Source: Verrucomicrobiota bacterium (lineage in GTDB: Bacteria; Verrucomicrobiota; Verrucomicrobiia; Limisphaerales; JAEYXS01). From it: a stretch of DNA of 64,000 nt. Made by a program: the position numbers and the translations under genes. This document shows, piece after piece, positions 37,300 through 45,150 of the stretch. The stretch spans positions 49,740-113,739 of the forward strand of contig JAEYXS010000124.1 in assembly GCA_023431185.1 (NCBI GenBank), given 5' to 3'. The notes beneath the pieces were generated by a model. That model searched no databases, was not told the DNA's origin, and saw nothing but the letters and a program-made list of their open reading frames with translations. Within the stretch, counting starts at the first letter, position 1, and every line of letters starts with the position of its first letter.

Positions 37300-38532
37300 A
37301 TGTGCCGTAGGGTTGTAACTTGGCTATCGCTGTTAGCAGCGATGCTTTGTAGTATTTCTTGCCGTCAACCCGATGAGGATGACGGTGATGAAGTTATTTC
37401 CGTGTTTGAGCGGAACGACCTTGACAAGGAGTGGGTTGCATCAGCTTCAGGACCTTGGGGAGCATTGGAATACCGCCGCTTTTATCTCCCTCTCCCCAAA
37501 GCATGGTTGGAGCAAACGACTTCACTGGAGAAGGCGGTTTGGCATGTCTCGGGCATGGATACCGCCAAGCTGCAGGAAGCGATTGCGGCCACCCCCTTCA
37601 GCGAAGAGGAGCACCGCCTATGGCGGGAAACTTGCGAAATCAAGCCGACGGCCAAAGGGGTCGAAATCCATCCATCCACGGAATTTCGCTGGGCGCTCAG
37701 CCCCAAGAGCCGGACGATGCTCTATGCATGGTTAAGCCAGTTCCCGGAAAATGAAACTTTAGCCATGCCTTTCTGTTATAAGGCGAATGATTTGGATGAA
37801 TGGCTGCCAGACAACGACCTATCGCAAGAACTCGTCCAGAGCATCCGCCATCTCCTGTACACCATTGGTGATTCAGTCTGCTTCGCGGATCTGGACTTGA
37901 TCGAAGACAAGGTTAAAGACCAGGAGGAAAGAGCCGCCTTGCTTGGTGTACTCTATCGACATCCCTACTGCGATGTCCGCTTACGCCTCGACCAAAAAAT
38001 AGATCTCAAGGCCCTGTCCGCCTATTGGGGTGAGTGGCACCGGGTGGAGAGGGTGAAACGCAAACTGAAAGAAACCCTCGGCAATCAACCCGTAGCCTAT
38101 ATCAATCTGGCGAGCATCATGCCTCCACATCCCCGATCCGTCCTGAACACATTCCCCACCTTGCCGAAGAGCCCCAGCGAGTTTCAGCCTGACTGCTATT
38201 GGACGGCATTTAATTTCTTCAATCGTAACCCGGACTACCGTTTTGCGGACAACGCCTTCATGGAAGAAGCACTCGTCAAGTATCACGACCGGGTGGAGGG
38301 CAAACCGCGTTACGGTGACCTGATCTTTTTGGTCGATGCCTCGGGCCGCCCGCTGCACGGAGCGGTTTATCTGGCGGATGATCTGATCTACACGAAAAAT
38401 GGCGGCCATTTCACCCAGCCTTGGGTCATCATGAAGCTGGCTGACATGAAAGCCTGCTATCCGCAGCCCACTCCGGTGCGGGAGACCTACTATCGCTGGA
38501 ACCCGCAAAAGACTCGCCCCAAGTCCTCCTAA
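37300..38532 (+). CDS. Probable lipoprotein with C-terminal NlpC/P60-like domain (paralogue 2)
   Basis: 410 residues, co-linear with the preceding gene over its whole length: acidic stretch after the signal (DEDDGDE), SGPWGALEYRRFYLPLPKAW, VEIHPSTEFRWAL, VCFADLDLIED, then QPDCYWTAFNFFN, YGDLIFLVDASGRPLHGAVY, IYTKNGGHFTQPWVIMKLAD. The putative catalytic Cys and His are kept. Roughly half of residues are identical by eye. It ends 16 bases before the DUF2064 gene, so transcription from its ECF-type promoter may run into the arsS region. Confidence 0.75.
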   Translation: MCRRVVTWLSLLAAMLCSISCRQPDEDDGDEVISVFERNDLDKEWVASASGPWGALEYRRFYLPLPKAWLEQTTSLEKAVWHVSGMDTAKLQEAIAATPFSEEEHRLWRETCEIKPTAKGVEIHPSTEFRWALSPKSRTMLYAWLSQFPENETLAMPFCYKANDLDEWLPDNDLSQELVQSIRHLLYTIGDSVCFADLDLIEDKVKDQEERAALLGVLYRHPYCDVRLRLDQKIDLKALSAYWGEWHRVERVKRKLKETLGNQPVAYINLASIMPPHPRSVLNTFPTLPKSPSEFQPDCYWTAFNFFNRNPDYRFADNAFMEEALVKYHDRVEGKPRYGDLIFLVDASGRPLHGAVYLADDLIYTKNGGHFTQPWVIMKLADMKACYPQPTPVRETYYRWNPQKTRPKSS

Positions 38533-38548
38533 CCAGCATGCTCCGGGC

Positions 38549-39169
38549 ATGGCTGTCGGCAAAAAATTACTGATCCTGCTCAAAGCGCCAGTGCGTGGAT
38601 TGGTTAAGACCCGACTGGCGGCTGAGGTGGGCCCGGACGCCGCGCTGCTCCTCTATCGCCAGATGCTTGAGAAGGTGTTCGACAAGATGGCGCCAATCAA
38701 AGAGGTGGAACTTCACTACACTCCCGCTTCGGAACAGGGACTCATCATCACGCTACTGAAACCTGGCTGGAATCATCATCCACAGGCAGAAGGAGATTTG
38801 GGAATGCGGATGCTGCAAGCATTTGATCGAGCATTTGAAGCAGGCGGTCAACGCGTCGTGTTGATAGGCACTGATTGCCCAGAAGTTGACACAACAGACA
38901 TTCACGCGGCCTGGGAGGCTCTATCACAGCATGATTTGGTGCTGGGGCCGGCGGAGGATGGAGGTTACTGGCTCATCGGCATGAAGCAACCGCAGCCAGA
39001 ATTGTTCAACGGCATCCACTGGAGCACCGGCAGCGTGCTCGCCGAGACTACCGCCCGCGCTCAACAACTTAGATTGCGGTATCAACTCTTGCGCACCTTG
39101 TCCGATGTGGATACGAAGGCCGATTGGGACGCGTATCTGGCGCGGCACTCGGCGCAAGTGCTGGAATAA
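38549..39169 (+). CDS. DUF2064/TIGR04282 family glycosyltransferase
   Basis: 206 residues with a GT-A fold: LLILLKAPVRGLVKTRLAAE at the N-terminus, GDLGMRMLQAFDRAFEAGG, VVLIGTDCPEVDTTDI, LGPAEDGGYWLIGM. The family is named for its association with arsenosugar synthesis because it is found next to arsS, as here (27 bases to the ArsS start). It is thought to transfer a sugar from a nucleotide donor; donor and acceptor are not shown. Confidence 0.88.
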   Translation: MAVGKKLLILLKAPVRGLVKTRLAAEVGPDAALLLYRQMLEKVFDKMAPIKEVELHYTPASEQGLIITLLKPGWNHHPQAEGDLGMRMLQAFDRAFEAGGQRVVLIGTDCPEVDTTDIHAAWEALSQHDLVLGPAEDGGYWLIGMKQPQPELFNGIHWSTGSVLAETTARAQQLRLRYQLLRTLSDVDTKADWDAYLARHSAQVLE

Positions 39170-39195
39170 ACGCGGCCATCAACTATCCTACGTGC

Positions 39196-40146
39196 GTGAC
39201 CAACCGTTTCTCGGACATCCTGCATCAGCAAGGCTTGGCCTTGCGACGCGGGCGTTTGCAGACCTTGCAACTTAATGTGGGCCGCAAGTGCAACCAAGCC
39301 TGCCGCCATTGCCATGTAGATGCCGCGCCTTGGCGCACGGAAATGATGGACCAGGCTACGGCCGAACGTGTCGTGGCCTGGATGCAGCATCATCGTCCGG
39401 AAACCGTTGATATCACCGGTGGCGCACCGGAGCTGAATCCGAATTTCCGCTACCTCGTCGAAGCCGCCCGTGCTTGCGGGGCCAAGGTCATCGACCGCAA
39501 CAATCTGACTATCCTCTCTGAGACCGGATACGAAGACCTGCCAGACTTTCTCGCGGCACATGAGGTTGAGATCATCGCCTCCCTGCCCTGCTACTCGGCG
39601 GACAATGTGCGCAAGCAACGGGGTGATGGTGTCTTCGAACGAAGTATCGCTGGTTTGCAAAAACTGAATGCCGTCGGCTATGGCACGAAGCTGACCTTGC
39701 ACCTGGTCTACAATCCGCTCGGGCCATCGCTTCCGCCGCCGCAAGCAGAACTGGAGCATGACTATAAGGAAGCCCTTTTGCGCGATCACGGCCTCCACTT
39801 TCACAGGTTGCTCACCATCACGAATCAGCCCATCGCCCGCTTTACGGAAGACCTGCACAAGCAGGGCCGCTGGGATGAGTATCTGGAACTGTTGGTCAAC
39901 AGCTTTAACCCGGCGACTATTGATGGGCTGATGTGCCGGAACACTCTCAGTGTCGGTTATCGCGGTGAGGTTTATGACTGCGATTTCAATCAGATGCTAG
40001 GGATGCAACTCACTGGCCCGCAACCGCTTTACCTCTGGGATATCACCCCCGATTCATGGGCTAAAGCTACTATCCTCACCGGAAACCATTGTCTGGCCTG
40101 CACGGCAGGCAGCGGTAGCAGTTGCACTGGCGCACTGGCCGGATGA
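39196..40146 (+). CDS. arsS: ArsS-like radical SAM protein (arsenosugar biosynthesis)
   Basis: 316 residues from GTG 39196; the ATG at 39124 lies inside the upstream gene and gives an unrelated N-terminus. Radical SAM motif Cys-x3-Cys-x2-Cys in RKCNQACRHCHVDAAP, then VDITGGAPELNP. The C-terminal part has GLMCRNTLSVGYRGEVYDCD and HCLACTAGSGSSCTGALAG, Cys-rich as in ArsS. ArsS makes a 5'-dimethylarsinoyl-adenosine type product from methylated arsenic. The methyltransferase ArsM that supplies its substrate is not nearby, so the natural substrate here is open. Confidence 0.88.
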   Translation: MTNRFSDILHQQGLALRRGRLQTLQLNVGRKCNQACRHCHVDAAPWRTEMMDQATAERVVAWMQHHRPETVDITGGAPELNPNFRYLVEAARACGAKVIDRNNLTILSETGYEDLPDFLAAHEVEIIASLPCYSADNVRKQRGDGVFERSIAGLQKLNAVGYGTKLTLHLVYNPLGPSLPPPQAELEHDYKEALLRDHGLHFHRLLTITNQPIARFTEDLHKQGRWDEYLELLVNSFNPATIDGLMCRNTLSVGYRGEVYDCDFNQMLGMQLTGPQPLYLWDITPDSWAKATILTGNHCLACTAGSGSSCTGALAG

Positions 40147-40185
40147 TTCCGGGAATAAAACCTCCAGCACGGCGCTCCTAACCTC

Positions 40186-40740
40186 ATGGAAAACGCGGAA
40201 TTCGAGCAACTCGTGAACCAGTATTACGAGGCGCTCTACCGCTTTGCCCTGAGCCTGACCCGCAGCGAGGCGGCTTCATGTGATCTGACGCAGCAGACGT
40301 TCTATCTCTGGGCCACCAAGGGTCATCAATTACGGGACCGGACGAAGGCCAAGTCCTGGCTCTTCACCACGCTGCATCGCGAGTTCCTCGGCAGCAAACG
40401 GCGTGAAACGCGTTTTCCACATCACGAAATGGAAGAAGTGGACCATGAACTGCCCTCTGTCTCGCCCACCGTGGTCAACGACCTCGATGGTGGCACAGTC
40501 ATGGATTCGTTGCTGCAAGTAGACGAGTTGTATCGCGCCCCGCTCATGCTGTTTTACCTTGAAGATTTTTCGTATCAGGAAATCGCGGAACAACTGGAGA
40601 TACCCATCGGCACGGTGATGTCCCGTTTGAACCGGGGAAAGGTGCAATTGCGCCAACTCCTCGCGGAAGGCAAACAGGCCGGTGCGAACAAAATCATTCC
40701 CCTGAACGAAGTCCGGAAGGAGGCGAAATCACGTGGATAA
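40186..40740 (+). CDS. ECF RNA polymerase sigma factor
   Basis: 184 residues. Region 2 is seen in YYEALYRFALSLTRSEAASC, DLTQQTFYLWATKG and KSWLFTTLHREFLGSKRRE; region 4 in LFYLEDFSYQEIAEQLEIPI and GTVMSRLNRGKVQLRQLL. The C-terminus overlaps the next gene by 8 bases; that gene encodes a likely membrane anti-sigma factor. The nearby tandem promoters at 35936 and 37265 are plausible targets. Confidence 0.92.
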   Translation: MENAEFEQLVNQYYEALYRFALSLTRSEAASCDLTQQTFYLWATKGHQLRDRTKAKSWLFTTLHREFLGSKRRETRFPHHEMEEVDHELPSVSPTVVNDLDGGTVMDSLLQVDELYRAPLMLFYLEDFSYQEIAEQLEIPIGTVMSRLNRGKVQLRQLLAEGKQAGANKIIPLNEVRKEAKSRG

Positions 40741-41479
40741 GAACGAAGCCAAAATCATCCTGCAAGCTTACCGGCCATCTGGTGCGGACGCAGCCGATCC
40801 GCATTTCGCCGCCGCGCTGAAGCTCACCCAGGAAGATGCCGAACTGAAAGCATGGTTTGAGGAACAGCAAGCTTTTGATCGTGCGGTCGGGGCTAAGCTA
40901 CGCACGGCCCCAGTGCCGACCGATCTGCGCGCCAGCATTTTGGCGGGACGCAAAATTGTGCCAGCACCGATCTGGTGGCGGCAACCAGCGGCGATGCTCG
41001 CTGCTGTGGCTGCCATGCTGATGCTGCTGGCCATACCGTTCCTGCTGCAAACTCGCAATACGCCACAATTCACGGACTTCAAGCAGGACGGCATGGCTTT
41101 CCTCGATACGTTGAACAAGCTCGATATGAGCAGCAAGGATCACGAAGCCATCCGGGAGTGGCTCGCGGTGAATGGCGGTCACCGTCAGTTTTCCTTGCCC
41201 TCACAGCTCGGCGGCAAGCCCAGCCTGGGCTGCCGGGTATTCGAGTGGAAAGGGAACAAGGTCACGTTGATCTGCTTCAATACCACGGTCAGCAACAAGT
41301 TTGAAGAAGTCCATCTGCTGGTCATCGATGAAAAAGCCATCCGCAATCGACCACCGGAAGGAAAACCCTTGCTGGAACACAACGGTGTCTGGGATACGGC
41401 GAGCTGGCGCGCGGACGGACTGACTTACGTGCTGTTCGGGCACGCGAAGAATCAACTGAAGCTGGAGCAACTATTCTAG
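40733..41479 (+). CDS. Probable anti-sigma factor, single-pass membrane protein
   Basis: 248 residues from GTG 40733. A cytoplasmic N-terminal region of about 80 residues (ADPHFAAALKLTQEDAELKA, VPTDLRASILAGRKI) resembles anti-sigma N-termini, then one membrane helix (residues 84-104) and an extracytoplasmic domain ending LTYVLFGHAKNQLKLEQLF. No zinc-binding HxxxCxxC motif is seen. Coupling to the sigma gene by an 8-base overlap supports the assignment. Confidence 0.75.
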   Translation: MDKNEAKIILQAYRPSGADAADPHFAAALKLTQEDAELKAWFEEQQAFDRAVGAKLRTAPVPTDLRASILAGRKIVPAPIWWRQPAAMLAAVAAMLMLLAIPFLLQTRNTPQFTDFKQDGMAFLDTLNKLDMSSKDHEAIREWLAVNGGHRQFSLPSQLGGKPSLGCRVFEWKGNKVTLICFNTTVSNKFEEVHLLVIDEKAIRNRPPEGKPLLEHNGVWDTASWRADGLTYVLFGHAKNQLKLEQLF

Positions 41480-41483
41480 CGAT

Positions 41484-41729
41484 TTATTGCCGTTCGTATT
41501 CACCCTTGCTGGTCTTCTTGAGCACGGTGAAACCCGCTTTCTTGGCATCCACAACGGAAAGCGGCGCAGTGATGCGCGGCACGCTGATCTGCGAAATCAA
41601 TTTGCGCACTGGCTTCTTGCAGGCCGGGCACTTGGTCAGTTCCGCAGCCGACATGGGCCGGTGGAGCGTGAATCTACCACCGCACACCTTGCAGCCACCT
41701 TCACACAATTCGTATTCGTAGATCGGCAT
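41484..41729 (-). CDS. FmdB-like zinc-ribbon protein
   Basis: 81 residues from ATG 41729: MPIYEYELCEGGCKVCGGRF at the N-terminus with CxxxC/CxxC cysteines, then LTKCPACKKPVRKLIS, the FmdB zinc ribbon with a somewhat expanded first knuckle. A transcription or regulatory role is assumed for the family but unproven. It lies just downstream of the CobW-type gene, on the same strand. Confidence 0.85.
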   Translation of the reverse strand: MPIYEYELCEGGCKVCGGRFTLHRPMSAAELTKCPACKKPVRKLISQISVPRITAPLSVVDAKKAGFTVLKKTSKGEYERQ

Positions 41730-41758
41730 AAGCTTCACTCTATTCTGGCTACAGCATA

Positions 41759-42802
41759 CTACACCGCCACACATGCTTCAATATCGCGGCGAATCTTGGC
41801 TTCATCCAAGTCCTTCCCGATAAAGACCAGTTGCGTTTCCTTTGGTTCATTCGGCTCCCAGAAACGGTCCGGCTTGGCCTCATACATCATCTGCACGCTA
41901 TGAAAGAGCACGCGTTTAGCTTGGCCGCGCAGGTACATAAAGCCTTTGCTGCGATAGAGGTCCCCCGCTCCCTCACCGCTGAGCAGATCGCTCAGCCACT
42001 TCTCCATCTTCACCTGGTCCAGCGGACGCTTCTCCTTCACGAAGAAGGATCGCACATCGTTATCATGATGCCCTTGGGCATGGCCATGATCATGGTCGTG
42101 TCCATGCCCGTGATCGTGGTCATGATCGTGACCGCATTCATCACAATCATGGTGCTGCTCTTCCTCTTCCACATGGATGTCTTTCGCCGTGCTGATATCC
42201 CGGGCCTTGAGGTTGAGGATCTTGCCGAGATCGATCTGGGAGCGTTGCGTATGGTAGATCTTCGCTAACTGGTTCATGTGGCGGAGCCGATGCTCGATGC
42301 GCGCCAAGTCATCGGGTGAAACGAGATCCGTCTTGTTCAACAGCAGGACGTCGGCAAAGGCAATCTGTTGGCGGGTCTCCGGAGCCTGTTCCAATTCCTT
42401 CTCCACATGCGGAGCATCCACCACGGTCACGATGCCATCCAGACGAACCTTGTCGGCAAGTTCAGGAATGAAAAACGTATGCGCCACAGGGCTGGGGTCC
42501 GCGAGACCGGTGGTCTCGATGAGCAGGTAGTCGAACCGCTTGTTATGATTGATGAGCATGGTCAGGCTCTTGACCAGGTCGCCCCGCACACGGCAGCACA
42601 GGCAACCGTTGTTCAGATCGATCACCTGTTCATCGGCATTCACCAGCAGGCGGCTGTCTACATTCACCTCGCTGAATTCATTGACGATGACGGCCACCCG
42701 GTAACCGTGGGGCTGCGTCAGGATATGATTCAGCAACGTGGTCTTCCCCGCTCCGAGGAAGCCCGTCAAGACTGTCACTGGCACCGGTGCTTTAGCTTTC
42801 AT
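41759..42802 (-). CDS. CobW/P47K family GTPase (G3E metallochaperone)
   Basis: 347 residues from ATG 42802 (an ATG at 42817 is also possible). Walker A VTVLTGFLGAGKTTLLN, the metal-binding CxCC in NNGCLCCRVRGDL, ETTGLADPSPV and the base-specificity NKTD are all seen. A His-rich stretch (HDHDHDHGHGHDHDHGHAQG) sits in the middle. A CobW C-terminal domain follows (RSFFVKEKRPLDQVKMEKWL ... GFMYLRGQAKRVLFHSVQ). The family inserts zinc or cobalt into client proteins; client unknown. Confidence 0.93.
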   Translation of the reverse strand: MKAKAPVPVTVLTGFLGAGKTTLLNHILTQPHGYRVAVIVNEFSEVNVDSRLLVNADEQVIDLNNGCLCCRVRGDLVKSLTMLINHNKRFDYLLIETTGLADPSPVAHTFFIPELADKVRLDGIVTVVDAPHVEKELEQAPETRQQIAFADVLLLNKTDLVSPDDLARIEHRLRHMNQLAKIYHTQRSQIDLGKILNLKARDISTAKDIHVEEEEQHHDCDECGHDHDHDHGHGHDHDHGHAQGHHDNDVRSFFVKEKRPLDQVKMEKWLSDLLSGEGAGDLYRSKGFMYLRGQAKRVLFHSVQMMYEAKPDRFWEPNEPKETQLVFIGKDLDEAKIRRDIEACVAV

Positions 42803-42914
42803 GCGGCAGATAGTCATTGCGCGGACGGGGTATTATTCAAGCTTCAAATCAAACCGAAATGTCCGGATGGATTTGGGGCTTTTTACCTCCTTACCTTGGT
42901 GCTAGGCTGATTCC

Positions 42915-43388
42915 ATGGCGTTAGTACGGATACTCGTAGATGGTTACAGCCTGTTACATAACTGGCCGGAGATCGCGCCCGGCAAGGCCCGCCATTCCGC
43001 GATCGCCCGGGACGAGCTGATCCATGTACTGACCCGCTATCGCGACGCCATCGGCACCCCCATCACGGTCGTATTCGACGGTTCTCGCGCCCCCTCGGGC
43101 ACGCCCAAACCACAATCTTCGCCGGAAATGGAGATTCTCTACTCCGGCGTGGGCAACACCGCCGATGACCTCATCGAACGCGCCGCCTACCGCATGAAGG
43201 AGTATGGCGAGGTGCTCGTCGTCACGGATGATTACGCCGAAAGGGACACGGTCATCAATTTCGGTGCCTCAGCGGCGAGTTGCACCAACTTCATCAACAT
43301 GGTTCACTCGGCGTTGGCAGACCTGCATGCCGACGTGGAAAACTATAATCGCCGGGAAATGAACCGCTTTAAGAACGCTGGCCGATGA
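42915..43388 (+). CDS. NYN domain protein (YacP-like nuclease)
   Basis: 157 residues with the PIN-like NYN fold: RILVDGYSLLHNWPEI with the first Asp, TVVFDGSRAPSG, TADDLIERAAYRMKE with two acidic residues, and VLVVTDDYAERDTV. These acidic residues match the metal-binding site of YacP/Rae1-type ribonucleases. Its stop overlaps the start of the VWA protein by 4 bases. Confidence 0.88.
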   Translation: MALVRILVDGYSLLHNWPEIAPGKARHSAIARDELIHVLTRYRDAIGTPITVVFDGSRAPSGTPKPQSSPEMEILYSGVGNTADDLIERAAYRMKEYGEVLVVTDDYAERDTVINFGASAASCTNFINMVHSALADLHADVENYNRREMNRFKNAGR

Positions 43389-44755
43389 AACTTTTGCGCT
43401 TAGTCCTGCTTGCCCTGGCCTTGCTACTGTGCGTCTCCACGCCGGCACAAACCACCGCCCCTAAACCGCCCCCCTTCCGCTTCCTGATTTTGGTGGATAC
43501 TTCCTACAACATGAAGCGCCTGGACGAAGTGATGCCCACCGTGGTCCATGATCTCGTCGTGGACGGCATCTTCGGCCGGATGCAACCAGGCGATCTCTAT
43601 GCGGTCTGGACCTTCGCCGATGAGGTGGACACCGCCTTCACCCCGCCCATGATCTGGCAGCCCAGCCTCGCCCGCACCCAAGCCCAGGCCATCGACCAGC
43701 AAATCCGCCGGATAAAGTATCAGGGTAAAGCCCAATTGGAAGAGGCCGTGAAGAAAATCAAACTGGTCGCCCAGCATGCCGACGACCTCACCATCCTGAT
43801 CCTGCACGATGGCAGCGGGGTGATGTTTGGCACACCTTTTGATCTGCAGATCACCGCGATTTACCGGCAGTTCTACAAGGACATGATTAAGAACGAGCGG
43901 CCCTTCGTCACCGCCTTGGTCGTTCAAGACAACCAGCCGGTCGCCTGGGCAGTCGATGCCGCAGGCGGAGCTCCGAGCATCCCTCACTTCCCGCGCAAAC
44001 CCAAACCGGGCACGACTCCCCCAACCAACTCCGTGGCCAAAGCCACCAAACCCGCCACTACGGCAACCAAGCCCGTGACCGAAGCTGATCCCGCTCCGAA
44101 AAAAGCACCCCCAGCCTCCATCATCGTCAAAGGCCCCATCAAGCCAACCACCGCCAAGACGAATGCTCCCGTGGCAGTCGCTCCGAAACCAACCGTGCAA
44201 CCTCCGCCCGAAGCAAAACCCGCCAGCGCCCCCGTTCCTTCACCAGCACCCAAGTTGGTGCCCGCTCCCAGACCACAGCCCCAAACAACTACCGTTGAGC
44301 CACCCAAACCTCCGGTTGTGTCAACCACACCCGCCGCCTCCGCCCCGACCCCAGTACCCTCGCCTAGCCCCAAGCCGACCTTGACGGAACCAGTCGTCGC
44401 CATCACCGCCTCACGTCCAGAAGACGTGGTGAAGCCCTCCGATATCGTTACCCTCAAAACCGAACCCGCCAAACCCGCAGAGAAACCCGTTGCCACCCAA
44501 GTTCAACAAACCGCTCCAACTCCCACCCCCGCTGCCGCAGTCGCTGCCAGCAAGGCCGTCGATTCCGCCGCCCAACTCGCCCAGACCGCCGTGGTCGTTC
44601 CTCCCGCCAGCGAACCCGATTGGCTCAAGCTCGGCTTCGGCTGCCTCTTTCTCGCCGGTGCCATACTCACCGCCTACTTCCTCATGCGCCGCCCCGCCTC
44701 TACCGCACATGGCAGCGTGATTTCCCGCTCCATGGACCGCGACAAAGGTCTGTAG
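43385..44755 (+). CDS. VWA-like exported protein with Pro-rich linker
   Basis: 456 residues. Signal peptide (LLALALLLCVSTPAQ), a von Willebrand A-like domain at about 30-200 (FRFLILVDTSYNMKRL with a MIDAS-like DTS, then DLTILILHDGSGVMFG), a Pro/Ala/Lys/Thr-rich region of about 210 residues with low complexity, and a C-terminal membrane helix (WLKLGFGCLFLAGAILTAYF) with a short cytoplasmic tail. Coupled to the NYN nuclease gene. The role of the pair is unknown. Confidence 0.78.
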   Translation: MKLLRLVLLALALLLCVSTPAQTTAPKPPPFRFLILVDTSYNMKRLDEVMPTVVHDLVVDGIFGRMQPGDLYAVWTFADEVDTAFTPPMIWQPSLARTQAQAIDQQIRRIKYQGKAQLEEAVKKIKLVAQHADDLTILILHDGSGVMFGTPFDLQITAIYRQFYKDMIKNERPFVTALVVQDNQPVAWAVDAAGGAPSIPHFPRKPKPGTTPPTNSVAKATKPATTATKPVTEADPAPKKAPPASIIVKGPIKPTTAKTNAPVAVAPKPTVQPPPEAKPASAPVPSPAPKLVPAPRPQPQTTTVEPPKPPVVSTTPAASAPTPVPSPSPKPTLTEPVVAITASRPEDVVKPSDIVTLKTEPAKPAEKPVATQVQQTAPTPTPAAAVAASKAVDSAAQLAQTAVVVPPASEPDWLKLGFGCLFLAGAILTAYFLMRRPASTAHGSVISRSMDRDKGL

Positions 44756-45150
44756 CCATGACTGGCCACTCGAGATTCGATGCTTCCCATTCGTCTCATC
44801 AATCCCACTAACCCCATTCCCTCAAAGCGGCTTACCAACCAGTTTGCTTGATCTTACACTCGCGATAGCATCCTGTTCTGGGCACTCTGCCCACCACTCC
44901 ACACTTCCCGCACCAACCCCTCGCCAGCCCTCCAACGCCAAATCATCACCGTCGCTGTCATCGGCCGCCAATCTCGAACCATGTCGTGAATCAACCGCCG
45001 ACCAGGAGCAGAAACGCAGCCGAAGAAAACCGAATGCCCCGCCGAAGCACAAATGCTATCTCCTTCTCCTATATCGTAAGATGGACGAAAGGACCGGGCA
45101 GATGGGATGCTTAGCCTCCTCTTTCTTTATTCGACCTTCTTCTGCATCCC
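44756..45150. other. Intergenic region between VWA gene and RND operon
   Basis: 395 bases with no gene I can support. Two overlapping open frames (44844-45284 plus; 44822-45052 minus) exist. The plus one runs into the efflux gene on the opposite strand and has an unnatural Ser/Pro/Arg composition. It may be decayed sequence. No clear terminator for either neighbour. Confidence 0.45.
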
